Source: Cellvibrionales bacterium (GTDB taxonomy: Bacteria > Pseudomonadota > Gammaproteobacteria > Pseudomonadales > UBA7239). Taken from it: a stretch of 64,000 bases of DNA. Under the pieces are notes generated by a model, which saw nothing but the letters and a program-made list of their open reading frames with translations, was not told the origin of the DNA and ran no database searches. Numbering within the stretch: the first letter of the stretch is position 1; every line of letters begins with the position of its first letter. Below, one piece after another: positions 40,001-47,927 of the stretch. A program made the translations under genes and the position numbers. The DNA is taken from assembly GCA_016713115.1 (NCBI GenBank), contig JADJPU010000001.1, positions 868,001 through 932,000 of the forward strand. The letters run 5' to 3'.

Positions 40001-41244
40001 CCACTGTTAAAACGCGCATTGAGATTAATTTCAACTTCAACCAAGCGTGACGCCATATCCAACAATGCATCGGCGGAAGCCTTTGTGCCGCTACCAATGC
40101 GCGCTTGTAAATCACGGATGATGGATTCAACTTTTTTGCGCTGTTCTGTCAAGCCCAACATTGCCAGCGTGTCGCCAGCCTGCTTAAACACCACCACTGC
40201 TGGTGCCAATGCCTCGTTGCTATTTTCTTCGCCACTGACATAGCTGTTAAAAATTTCTTTGGCGCGCTGAAATTCTTCGTTCAATGCCAAAACTACTGAG
40301 CGCATGGCTTCAGGATCAATCGCACCAAACGCGCCGTCCGCATCACTACTGCTCAAACCAGGCAGCGAATTATCTAAACGGTAACGCTGGCGTATCGACA
40401 AAATTTCTGGCGTTGTTCCTTGGCTGCGCGCAATGTAATACAGCAGGTTTTTCAGCAGCTCTTCCGATGCCGGCTCGTCCAATGTCGTCACGCCTGCCGT
40501 TGCCATATGACGAATTTCTTTGTCCATGTCACGCAACAAACTATTCAGCGTCACACTGCCAGAAATAACATCGCTTTCAATACCTTCCACCAAAGCAAGG
40601 CCGACATCCCACAGCGCTGAGCGCACCGTTCCCTGACACACCTTGCGGAAGTTCTCAAACACCTTACGCAACGCAGGCAGCTGCGCGTCATAATTGCGAT
40701 CTCGCATGATATTGACCATCACGGCCTCATACATGTGGCGCAACTTCTTCATCACATCATGAAATTTCTCGTCATCAAAACGCACACGAGGCCCACTCGC
40801 CTGCCGTGCAGCGCGCATATCCGGCGCAAATAGCTGTGACTCAGTAAATAGATTTTCACCGCGGATCGCCCGCAAATCGTTCAGCAAGCTGATCAAGGAT
40901 GCCGGATCATCTGATCGAAAATTCTTCACGCGCTCCAAATAAACCGGCAACTGCAAAATGGCGCGCATTAAAACTTCGTGCGCATCTTTGGTGTTTGCGA
41001 TTTTCTTGTCCACCAGAGCCTGCGTCAGTTTCTCCATTTCCTCTGCCAGCAGAGCACCACCGTGCAATTCCACCATCTGCAAAATATTAAGCACTTGGTG
41101 CAAATGATTAAGACAAAAGCGCAGACGAGGAACATCATCTGTATTGGAGACATAGGCCTCCAGTGCGCCTCCCGCCTCATTCAGTGTTTCGCCGATTTCA
41201 CCAGCCACCCAATCCAGTGCGGTGAAATTTCTTTTATCGGCCAT
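34078..41244 (-). CDS. chpA: ChpA, hybrid CheA-type histidine kinase of the Pil-Chp system
   Basis: ChpA phosphorylates PilG and PilH to steer type IV pilus extension and retraction. The 2388 residues (Pseudomonas: about 2470) hold eight transfer-domain-like units. Five are canonical Hpt: HTLKGSGRM near 723, HTLKGSAHM near 961, HTFKGGARM near 1280, HTLKGGARM near 1476 and HTFKGGARM near 1636. Three are unusual: HQVLN near 50, a Ser-containing SVRGG unit near 490 and a degenerate ELAEMAA unit near 1130. Acidic, Ala/Val/Glu-rich linkers separate them. Then come a dimer helix, the kinase domain (NACDHGVE near 1965; DDGGGI; GRGVGMDVV), a CheW-like domain and a terminal receiver (DDS, LLDIEMPRMDG near 2305, GKPY). 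All parts needed for kinase activity appear intact. Confidence 0.97.
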   Translation of the reverse strand: MADKRNFTALDWVAGEIGETLNEAGGALEAYVSNTDDVPRLRFCLNHLHQVLNILQMVELHGGALLAEEMEKLTQALVDKKIANTKDAHEVLMRAILQLPVYLERVKNFRSDDPASLISLLNDLRAIRGENLFTESQLFAPDMRAARQASGPRVRFDDEKFHDVMKKLRHMYEAVMVNIMRDRNYDAQLPALRKVFENFRKVCQGTVRSALWDVGLALVEGIESDVISGSVTLNSLLRDMDKEIRHMATAGVTTLDEPASEELLKNLLYYIARSQGTTPEILSIRQRYRLDNSLPGLSSSDADGAFGAIDPEAMRSVVLALNEEFQRAKEIFNSYVSGEENSNEALAPAVVVFKQAGDTLAMLGLTEQRKKVESIIRDLQARIGSGTKASADALLDMASRLVEVEINLNARFNSGAQAAVDGAPLNMQSAVVSAHDTVLHECSNGLEQIKEAIVDYIGSQWDGAHLQALPELLQSVRGGLEIVGQRRAARILGACDRYIREKLIGSQNKPEFSAMDALADAIASIEYYLECLDEDVIEEQDETLAVAESSVATLGYAVAVYHRAPQAYLDEAPVIEPLDTEAPVEVPMLAETIVTEVDAAESELTQEMMEGSVESAVEADIPMLETVELLTEEPVPVVAAPVVTASAAASVAAASVAAPVGDASVKPESIDAPLVIEDYDEEIAEIFIEEAGEVLEAIHEYYPKWREDFSDNASLTEFRRAFHTLKGSGRMAKAIELGELSWSVENMLNRIIDGTIQPSKDLCTVIDAVVEKIPSMIEAFSQLKVDPQPALSERLSKAASAIANGQPLPSLAAPDVSDAVPVLESAAEEIVVDEIAPAEEFFAAEDALVVDELTAEEVEWPALPDVQEIQQAPVAAAFEEAVVEMSVPEEMADISTAEPDIGFKPVVEMEDMDADFDPVLWEIFASEAETHLQVADEWLAYARERAPLPVETSDPLQRALHTLKGSAHMAEVTPIAELATPFEKLVKELRAYQIAVGEEFSSLLSEVVDEIRYGLQLIDQHKKVVLPHCASLLARTDALRAVLTGGGEVEATAKSEAPISATVDPTRFNNFLLTDMDALMDVAPRLAQWRAQQDHSGLDRILFELAEMAAGADEAGLAPIASLARAIAPAYAHAIQSNSAFAAWETLAIEAHNHLIDFMDRLAASEDLAQDTAMEDNIAQFCATEFVDTEVVAAEYVEASVEDVVAETSAEEELVVDAAISEPASTVTDDAAVLAELDADLLDIFLEEADEILEQLDEEIHQWSEDPQTSMADAVRRSLHTFKGGARMCGLMLLGTWAHDLETQLEFFTGDADASLFALLNECQDRLFRGVAMVRAWRNGETATVNFAALAGDAEPAFVSAPVIDEHVVASAEENIEEIVIEPIAIDEVLPVEEASTIEASVPEISVVEEVAIDTKEPVAIAGADILEYSDDIDEELLGIFLEEADELTEELEQLIGDWQAAPEDSSFADALRRNLHTLKGGARMAGLTGLGSLAHDLETQLETFSGAADHALFAQILQCQDAILTGVKQGRMLAAGERPQAAVVPLVAPVPAPVVEEPVVAAVVEEEPIAQEIIEEVAASAIEVMDLGISEDADPEMFALFLEEASELVEDLETQIDAWRNAPEDKSFCDSLKRILHTFKGGARMTGIMALGELAHDLETQLEQFSGVADDALFATINDYYEKMLKGVAQVKRIVAGESVAIAPVAPVVAEKTAVSPQPAAKKPTDTPAPQSATIIPFRGGQLPRGLEDAIAGRKATHAAVDAKAAQAQQEMVKVSADLLENLVNLAGETSISRARVEQQMIDIERTAEEMDATITRLQDQLRRLEAETDAQIQSRMTEIQERSDDFDPLEMDRYSTVQQLTSSLTESASDLLDIRSSLTNKLRDTETLLVQQARINTGLQEGLMRSRMVPFSRLEPRLRRIVRQVAGELKKDIAFDLENVQGELDRTMLERMVAPLEHMLRNACDHGVETPEKRLAAGKSKQGRIVLSLGRDGGDILISLRDDGGGINVDAVRKKAIERGLLTPDSPITDNEALQFILQAGFSTAEKVTQISGRGVGMDVVHSEIKAMGGSMTIQSAVGKGTEFIVRLPFTVSVNRALMVRVGEDTFAIPLTSIEGLVRVSPYELESYYEDPTARFEYAGRQYEVRYLGAMLRTKMHANVETSTLPEPVILVRSAEHTVALHVDQLIGSREIVVKALGPQFAAVPGLSGATLLGDGSVVVILDLLALVRANLAHEGASTSSAQSVAPTMEENITVMVCDDSVTVRKVTSRLLEREGFNVMLAKDGADALLQMQDRLPDVLLLDIEMPRMDGFEVASTMKNSHRMQDIPIIMITSRTGEKHRERAVAMGVERYMGKPYVEEELLLNINDLVGERLANRMARYERDGS

Positions 41245-41293
41245 GGCCTAGCTCCTGTCGCTGCCGGTTTTTATTCTGTCCGGCTTATCAAAA

Positions 41294-42214
41294 CTATTTT
41301 ACGCAGACATACGCCTGCACACCGTCATCCGCCACGGGTTCTAGCAACGGATGCTCCCAATCCACAATCTCACCCAAACCAATAATCAAAATGCCGCCTT
41401 TTTTTAAGCGCTCAGCAAGATTATTCAAAATTTTTCTGCGCCGCCAACGGCGAAAATAAATCAGCATGTTATTGCACGAAATGATGTCCATCTTCACCAT
41501 GGGCATCTTTTTCAATTCAATCACATTGCCATTGGTAAAGCAGACGCGCTCACGCATCTCTTCTGAAATGCGACAACGCAGTTGATCGTAATCAGAAAAA
41601 TATTTTTCACGCAAAGGCGGTGGAACCATATCGAGTTTGCGTTTGGAATAAATGCCCTGTCTGGCAAATGTTTGCGCCGGCATGGAAATATCCATCCCCG
41701 TCACACCCCAGTAATTCTCCAGGCCCGCAGACTCAAAACACTCGTCCAAAATCATTGCCAAGGTATACGGCTCTTCGCCTGTGGCGCAGCCTACGCTCCA
41801 CACATCAAAAGAGTCACTAACTTGCCCATTAGCAATGCGTTGGTTGATGTAGTTGCGCAGAAAGTCAAAAGTTGGTTGATGGCGAAAAAAACTTGTCTCT
41901 TTTACTACTAAGCGATCAATCAATGTTGACCACTCCATCACGCTACTTACGCCTTCATGCAAGCTACGGAAATATTCTTCAAAACTGATATTGCCCAGCT
42001 CGCGCACACGAATCGTCAGCTGCGATTGCAAAAAAGTTTTTTGCTGCGGAACGAGATGGATGCCCGTGCGCTCTTCTAATAATTTACGCCAACTGGCGAA
42101 ACTCTCTTCGCTCAGCTCACCCTGCGCCTGCATCGACCAACCGCCTGCGCCTGCACCGTTTTTGCGTGTGGCACGCACAGGCGTGGCGGAAGCTGGTGGG
42201 CGCACGATGGTCAT
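41294..42214 (-). CDS. pilK: PilK, CheR-like receptor methyltransferase
   Basis: PilK methylates glutamates of the PilJ receptor with SAM. The 306-residue protein has a CheR N-terminal helical part (LLEERTGIHL), the SAM motif DVWSVGCATGEEPYTLAMIL and the second-domain strand DIISCNNMLIYF. It lies between pilJ (28 bases upstream) and chpA (49 bases downstream), the standard order. PilK and ChpB together would adjust PilJ, but PilJ itself is interrupted in this sequence. Confidence 0.94.
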   Translation of the reverse strand: MTIVRPPASATPVRATRKNGAGAGGWSMQAQGELSEESFASWRKLLEERTGIHLVPQQKTFLQSQLTIRVRELGNISFEEYFRSLHEGVSSVMEWSTLIDRLVVKETSFFRHQPTFDFLRNYINQRIANGQVSDSFDVWSVGCATGEEPYTLAMILDECFESAGLENYWGVTGMDISMPAQTFARQGIYSKRKLDMVPPPLREKYFSDYDQLRCRISEEMRERVCFTNGNVIELKKMPMVKMDIISCNNMLIYFRRWRRRKILNNLAERLKKGGILIIGLGEIVDWEHPLLEPVADDGVQAYVCVK

Positions 42215-42242
42215 GGTGTTTTAACGCGCTGCGAGCACCTCA

Positions 42243-44300
42243 TTACGCAAACGAGAGATGTCCACTTTCAGCGCCCGCGCCAGTGGCACCGCCCATCGCA
42301 CGCGCCACCTCGTCTGGCAACTTAAAGCCTTGTACGGAGTCGCGCAAATCAACAGCCATTTCGGCCAAGTGTCCAATCGCGCGCGCCGTTGCGTTAGTAC
42401 CCGCAGAAGTTTGCGAAGTAATCTCTTGGATAACATTCATCGTGTTGGAGATGTGACCCGCAGATGAAGCCTGCTGACGCGCCGCGTTGGAGATGTTTTG
42501 AATCAATTCCGCGAGTGTGGTCGATACGTTTTCGATTTCCTCCAGTGCTACACCCGCGTCTTGCGCCAGGCGTGCACCACGCACTACTTCTGCTGTGGTT
42601 TGTTCCATCGACGCTACCGCTTCGTTGGTATCCGTCTGGATGGTTTTTACCAGCGCTTCAATCTGTTTGGTTGCTGCTGATGAACGCTCCGCGAGGCGCT
42701 GTACCTCATCCGCTACCACCGCGAAGCCTCGACCCGCATCACCCGCCATCGACGCTTGAATCGCGGCGTTTAACGCAAGAATGTTGGTTTGGTCGGCAAT
42801 ATCGTTAATCAACGATACGATATCACCAATTTCTTGTGATGATTCACCGAGACGCTTAATCCGTTTTGAAGTTTCTTGAATCTGATCACGGATATTGTCC
42901 ATGCCTTGAATGGTGTTCTGTACCACTTCTGCGCCTTTGTTGGCGATAGATACCGACCGCTCCGCTACCGCCGCTGATTCTGCGGCGTTGGCCGATACTT
43001 GGTCGATGGTTACTGCCATTTCATTCACCGCCGCCGAGGCGCCGGCAATTTCTTGTGCTTGGTGATCAGACGCTTCTGCCAAGTGCAGCGCAGTACCCTG
43101 TGTTTCTTGCGCCGCTGACGATACACGCACCGCTGTGTCATTGATTCGCGATACCAGTACACGCAGGTTGTCGATAGTGAAGTTGATAGAGTCGGCAATC
43201 GCGCCCGTAAAATCTTCCGATACCGTTGCCGTGGTAGTTAAGTCACCATCAGCCAAATCGGCCAGCTCATCCAATAAACGCAAAATCGCTGTTTGGTTTC
43301 TTTCATTTTCAGACTCTTGCACATGCAAACGGCTACTACCCGAACGCAATAACATTACCGCCATCAACACCATGACAATCAACTACAAAGCGGCAGAAAA
43401 TATAAAGATCCCGTTCCAGCGCTTGGCATCGGGCAAGTTTGTTGCCGCATCATTCATGTTAGACAGCTCCTGCAGCAATGCAGCAGTGTCAGCCTGCAGC
43501 GCATTAGCAGAGGCTTGGCTACTCTCCAAGAACACTTGTTTTGCCGCCGCAATCGAATTAGACGATTCTGAAATTACCTTAAACAGCGCAGCCACTTCAT
43601 TCAACGATTGCGTTACGCTTGCTTGGTGCGCCATTTGCAAGGAAGCACTCAGTACTTGCCCAAACTTGGCGGCGTCTTCACCCAATTGATCCGCAGCGAC
43701 CTCCGCATCTTCCGTGCCTGCACTTAATTTATCAATATTGCGTGCAATGCGCTCTGCCAACCACGACTGTGACTGTGCATTTGCTATCTCTTGTGCAGAA
43801 GCGCCACTTTGCAACATGCGCTCACCTACAGCCTCATACTGCTCCTGAATTTGCGGAATAGTTTGCTTTAAACGCTCAGAAATATCGTGTACTTGCAACA
43901 GAATGGCTTTGTTTTTGTATACCGTTTCACCATCCAGTTTGAGGCGACTCCATGCATCACGGGCCGGCGCAGTTTGATCTGCAATCGCCCCCATCACGGC
44001 TTTGTTTTTCGCACCCTCTAGCTCACCCCACAACTGCGCCATGTCGCTCAGTGTTTCATTGGCTTCATCAAAGCTGAGTTCCGCACCCGCAACAGCAAAG
44101 CGCAGCGCCTCAACAAAGCGATAGTTCGCCGATCGCAGATCGTCACTCGTTTTGAGAAACCCTTGAATATTTTTATTGGTTTCTTGAATCTTGAAGGCTG
44201 ATAACCCTAACGCAACCAGCGACAACACCAAAATAACGGACAACACCGATAGCATCGGATTCGCCCGCAAGTTGGCAACAATATTGGTATTTTTATTCAT
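42243..44300 (-). pseudogene. pilJ: PilJ, methyl-accepting receptor of the Pil-Chp system, interrupted by in-frame TAG
   Basis: The first 305 codons encode a membrane helix (about 15-36) and the periplasmic helical PilJ sensor. Codon 306 is TAG (43385-43383), and the same frame goes on for 379 codons with the second membrane helix (LIVMVLMAVMLL), a HAMP-like part and the receptor signalling domain, including the hairpin GRGFAVVADEVQRLAERS. The stop falls inside the second membrane helix, between IFSAAL and LIVMV. With one base corrected, the protein has 685 residues, the expected PilJ length. As written, the sensor is cut from its signalling half. Restart at the TTG after the stop is possible but has no ribosome site. 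Sequencing error, natural mutation or suppression are all open. Confidence 0.88.
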
Positions 44301-44392
44301 AGTTAGACTCCAACCCCTTGTAAGACTATTGCCCTGTTTAACTGATTCAAAAATTTAATTTCTTGTTTGTCTGATTTACCACTTCTCTTTCG

Positions 44393-44944
44393 TCAACCCG
44401 CTTGTGCGACCTGAAAGAATCTCTCGTCCTGCACCATCTGCCACGGGCTAAAAACCACCCAGCCCCGCGCCCCATCCTCCTGAAAACTACCCTGTAGATA
44501 CGGCACCATGGCAGGGAAATCGATGCCTGCCATTTCAGATACATAGCTATCGACAGGAAAATGCTGCATCCCGAGGATGCCGTCCACAATCAAGCCACAA
44601 TAGGTGTCGCCATTTTCAACTACCAGCACGCGACGGTTACGGCGCGGCGCCTCCAATTTTCCACCCAAGTACGCTGCGAGATCCGTCAGTGGCAGCAAAC
44701 GACCACGCACATTGGCCAAGCCACGCACCCAGTTCTGCACACCGGGCAGCTCCGTATAGGAAGGTAATTCCAACATCTCAGTCACTTCACTCATGGGCGC
44801 GACAAACTTCTGCCCAAACAAAGTAAAGCCAATACCACTCCAATGCGGCTTGATATCCAACTGCGAAGGCAAACCCTTGGCGGTGCGCCGCGCGTTGAGC
44901 GCTACATCCAGTAGTTTGTTAAACGCTTGTGTCGACCCGCTCAT
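44393..44944 (-). CDS. pilI: PilI, CheW-like adaptor
   Basis: PilI bridges the PilJ receptor and ChpA. The 183-residue protein has a CheW fold with GIGFTLFGQKFVAPMSEV, P-YTELPGVQNWVRGLANVRGRLLPLTDLAAYLG and NGDTYCGLIVDGILGM. These are the receptor- and kinase-contact segments. It is 22 bases after pilH and 92 bases before pilJ on the same strand; the pilI-pilJ gap shows no strong signal. Confidence 0.93.
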   Translation of the reverse strand: MSGSTQAFNKLLDVALNARRTAKGLPSQLDIKPHWSGIGFTLFGQKFVAPMSEVTEMLELPSYTELPGVQNWVRGLANVRGRLLPLTDLAAYLGGKLEAPRRNRRVLVVENGDTYCGLIVDGILGMQHFPVDSYVSEMAGIDFPAMVPYLQGSFQEDGARGWVVFSPWQMVQDERFFQVAQAG

Positions 44945-44966
44945 CCCTATGGCTCTCAGCTAATGG

Positions 44967-45344
44967 CTAGAAAAGTATCGCGCCGCCCATAACTTGGCGC
45001 ACGGAATCCACTAACTTCTTCTCATCCACTGGCTTCACTAGGTAGCCCTTGGCTCCCTGTCGTTTACCCCACAGTTTGTCGGTCTGTTGGTCTTTGGTGG
45101 TGACGATAATCACGGGAATATGCGCAGTCTCAGGCGCCTGGGTCAACTGACGGGTAGCCTGAAAGCCATTAAGGCCAGGCATAACCACATCCATCAACAC
45201 CAAGTCGGGCAGATGCTTTTTGGCGGCCGCGACACCGTCCATGCCGTTATCCGCTTTGAACACGACAAAGCCATTTTTTTGTAATACGGTTTCCATTTTG
45301 TAAGTTTCGGTCGGCGAATCATCGACAATCAATACACTAGCCAT
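44967..45344 (-). CDS. pilH: PilH, CheY-like response regulator
   Basis: PilH opposes PilG, favouring retraction or acting as a phosphate sink. From MASVLIVDDSPTETYKME at 45344 it has 125 residues. The receiver pocket is complete: the DDS acidic pair, the phospho-acceptor Asp in LVLMDVVMPGLNGFQATRQL, Thr in IIVTTKDQQTDK, and Lys-Pro in YLVKPVDEKKL. The phrase VTTKDQ-TDK-WGKRQGA is typical of PilH. An in-frame start four codons earlier (45356) is less likely. Confidence 0.95.
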   Translation of the reverse strand: MASVLIVDDSPTETYKMETVLQKNGFVVFKADNGMDGVAAAKKHLPDLVLMDVVMPGLNGFQATRQLTQAPETAHIPVIIVTTKDQQTDKLWGKRQGAKGYLVKPVDEKKLVDSVRQVMGGAILF

Positions 45345-45396
45345 GCGCTTCCTCATTTATTTCCAATGCAATACAACCCAAAACTTGGGTAACCAC

Positions 45397-45798
45397 TTAG
45401 TCAGCAACAGGGGCACTAAGGTGTGTGTGCTGCTCGATAGCAGCCAACAACTCGTTTTTGCTGAAGAGCTTGGTGAGGTACTGATCCGACCCAACAATCC
45501 GTCCTTTGGCTTTATCAAACAAACCATCCTTGGATGACAACATAATGACCGGTGTGGACTTGAACTCGCTGTTATTCTTGATCAGGGCGCAAGTCTGATA
45601 GCCGTCTAGGCGCGGCATCATAATGTCCACAAAAATCAGGTCTGGGCGGGTATCGGCAATCTTAGCCAGTGCATCGAAGCCATCTGTCGCAGTGACAACT
45701 TTACAACCTGCCTTCTCCAGCAGCGTTTCAGCGGTGCGCCGAATTGTCTTGCTGTCATCAATGATCATGATGGTGAGATCTTCAAACTTATCAGCCAT
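45397..45798 (-). CDS. pilG: PilG, CheY-like response regulator
   Basis: PilG is the output regulator that promotes pilus extension and cAMP synthesis. The 133-residue protein has the IIDDSKTIRRTAE acidic pair, phospho-acceptor Asp in LIFVDIMMPRLDGYQTCALIK and VIMLSSKDGLFDKAKG, typical of PilG. The conserved Lys is followed by Leu (YLTKLFSKNELL) where receivers almost always have cis-Pro; the codon CTC is one base from CCC. It is the first gene of the cluster. A 183-base gap, divergent from gshB, should hold the promoters. Confidence 0.95.
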   Translation of the reverse strand: MADKFEDLTIMIIDDSKTIRRTAETLLEKAGCKVVTATDGFDALAKIADTRPDLIFVDIMMPRLDGYQTCALIKNNSEFKSTPVIMLSSKDGLFDKAKGRIVGSDQYLTKLFSKNELLAAIEQHTHLSAPVAD

Positions 45799-45981
45799 GC
45801 TTTTTAGCCCTTACATTATTGTTCGGCATTTCTAACACAGTTTCCCACGGCAATCCACACGCTCCCGCGATATCAGCGACCTACTTTTATCTAATTGAAC
45901 AATAGCCACTCCTCGGCAGCGGTTCAGTCTGTCGGATAGGTTTGCTACAGTGTGCCGATCTTTTTAATCACTCTCACACTC

Positions 45982-46971
45982 ATGCATAGCACGCTGACGA
46001 TGCAAACAAAAAAACACCGCACACTGGCTGTCGTCATGGATCCCATCCATGCTATTCACTACAAGAAAGACACAACCTTAGCCATGTTGTGGGCAGCGCA
46101 AGACGCGGGCTTCGCGCTGTACTACATGGAGTTGGGTGACCTGCTCCTTCAAGGAGCGCATGCCTACGGCATGATGCGCCCATTCACTGTGCAGCGCGAC
46201 CCCCAGTGCTGGTTCACACTACAGGAGGGCAGCATCAAACCGCTTGCCGACCTAGATGTTATTTTGATGCGCAAAGATCCTCCATTTGATATGGATTACA
46301 TCTACGCCACTTATATTCTTGAACGCGCCGCCAAAGAAGGCGTTTTGGTTAGCAACAATCCTGCCGATTTGCGCAACTGTAACGAAAAACTGTTTGCGAC
46401 AGAATTTTCCCAATGTACACCGCCGCTATTGGTCAGCAGTCGCGCCGATGCACTGCGCGCGTTTCAACAAGAGCACGGCGACATCGTGTTAAAACCGTTG
46501 GACGGCATGGGCGGTCGCTCCGTATTTCACATCAAAAATGACGGACAAAATCTCGGCGTAATTATCGAAACCCTGACCAATAGCGGCCAGCATCCGATCA
46601 TGGCGCAACGCTTTTTGCCTGAAATTGCCGCAGGTGATAAACGCATTTTGATGATAGACGGCGTACCGATTTCACATTGTTTAGCGCGCATCCCCAGCAG
46701 CGGCGAGCATCGCGGCAACTTAGCGGCAGGCGGCAGTGGCGAAGTGCGTCCACTCACCGACAGAGATCGCTTCATCGCCGCACAAGTTGCTCCAGAATTA
46801 AAACGCCGCCACCTACATTTTGTCGGTTTAGATGTCATCGGCGATTACTTAACAGAAATCAATGTCACCAGCCCCACTTGCCTGCGCGAAATAGAAGCTG
46901 CTACCGGCGAAGCAATTGCCACGCGCTACATCCATTGCCTGCAACAAAAACTCGAAGCCAGCGCGCGCTAA
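45982..46971 (+). CDS. gshB: Glutathione synthetase
   Basis: GshB joins gamma-glutamylcysteine and glycine with ATP. The ATP-grasp protein (about 329 residues) has VVMDPIHAIHYKKDTTLAML at the N-terminus, DVILMRKDPPFDMDYIYATY, VLKPLDGMGGRSVFH and YLTEINVTSPTCLREIE, all family marks. The frame opens with GTG at 45952; ATG 45982 and ATG 46000 are both plausible starts and the family N-terminus favours one of these two. It is divergent from pilG and overlaps the tonB start by one base (TAATG). Confidence 0.95.
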   Translation: MHSTLTMQTKKHRTLAVVMDPIHAIHYKKDTTLAMLWAAQDAGFALYYMELGDLLLQGAHAYGMMRPFTVQRDPQCWFTLQEGSIKPLADLDVILMRKDPPFDMDYIYATYILERAAKEGVLVSNNPADLRNCNEKLFATEFSQCTPPLLVSSRADALRAFQQEHGDIVLKPLDGMGGRSVFHIKNDGQNLGVIIETLTNSGQHPIMAQRFLPEIAAGDKRILMIDGVPISHCLARIPSSGEHRGNLAAGGSGEVRPLTDRDRFIAAQVAPELKRRHLHFVGLDVIGDYLTEINVTSPTCLREIEAATGEAIATRYIHCLQQKLEASAR

Positions 46972-47906
46972 TGAAAAAAAATCGCCAACGCAAACTCGAT
47001 CTAGACACAAACAGTCTAGAAACCAACACGAGCAGCAGCACTGCTATTAACACACGCGACAAATTGGTTTTCACTGTATTTGTGGCTTTGATGGTACACG
47101 CCGTTGTAATCCTCGGCATCAGCTTCTCTGCCTATGGTCGCTTTCATGCGCGCCCCACTATTGAAGTCACGCTGGCGCAACACATCGACAGAACCGCACC
47201 GGACCAAGCCGATTACCAAGCACAATTCAATCAGCAAGCCAGCGGCACACTGGACAAAAAAGCAGAGCTGACCACCGATCAACGCGCCGACTTTTCTGAC
47301 ACCGTCATACGCGAAGTTACGCCAGAAAAACCCAAAGAAAAAGCCATTACCCAGCCCAATAAAAACACGCAGGTCATCACCACACGGCGCGAAACTAACA
47401 ACAAAATCTCTCAAGATGAGAAAAAGAAAAAAGACGAGCCTATTGTAGAAAATCCAGGTGAAGATACTGAAGAAACCCTTTCCAACAGCGAAATTGCCAG
47501 CCTGCAAGCCAAGCTGGCACAACAACGCCAAGCCTACGCCAAACGCCCGCGTGTAAAAACGCTAACCTCCGTAGCAACGCGCGCCAGCGTTGATGCTGAA
47601 TATTTAAATTTGTGGCAAGAAAAAATTGAACTGATCGGCAACCTCAACTACCCACAGGAAGCGCGGCGCAAAAAAATTTACGGCCAGTTGCGACTGGTGG
47701 TTTCACTGCTGCCAGATGGCTCAATACACAATATCGAAATACTGCAATCATCCGGTCAACGCATACTGGACGATGCCGCTATTCGCATCGTGCGTATGGC
47801 TGCACCTTTTGCACCTTTCCCTCCCGAGTTGCGCAAAGATGTCGACCGACTGGAAATTATTCGCACTTGGAAATTTGAAAAAGGCGACAGATTGACGAGT
47901 GAATAA
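46971..47906 (+). CDS. TonB family energy transducer
   Basis: The 311-residue protein has a short cytoplasmic start, one membrane helix (LVFTVFVALMVHAVVILGI, about residues 30-50) with the His found in TonB helices, a long charged periplasmic linker rich in Lys, Glu, Gln and Thr, and a C-terminal TonB domain (YPQEARRKKIYGQLRLVVSL...IEILQSSGQ). The linker lacks the long Pro-Glu/Pro-Lys runs of classical TonB. No exbB/exbD is adjacent. Position after gshB matches the Pseudomonas tonB3 gene, which is needed for twitching; equivalence is inferred. Stop-start overlap TAATG couples it to gshB. Confidence 0.85.
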   Translation: MKKNRQRKLDLDTNSLETNTSSSTAINTRDKLVFTVFVALMVHAVVILGISFSAYGRFHARPTIEVTLAQHIDRTAPDQADYQAQFNQQASGTLDKKAELTTDQRADFSDTVIREVTPEKPKEKAITQPNKNTQVITTRRETNNKISQDEKKKKDEPIVENPGEDTEETLSNSEIASLQAKLAQQRQAYAKRPRVKTLTSVATRASVDAEYLNLWQEKIELIGNLNYPQEARRKKIYGQLRLVVSLLPDGSIHNIEILQSSGQRILDDAAIRIVRMAAPFAPFPPELRKDVDRLEIIRTWKFEKGDRLTSE

Positions 47907-47927
47907 TCAACACGGGTTGCTATTTGC

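Noticed and set aside
23500..43385. TAG as a sense codon, suggested by in-frame TAG in the sulfatase and pilJ
   Set aside because: TAG ends intact genes here (for example rsmI at 23019-23021), and two cases in 64 kb are better explained by mutation or error.
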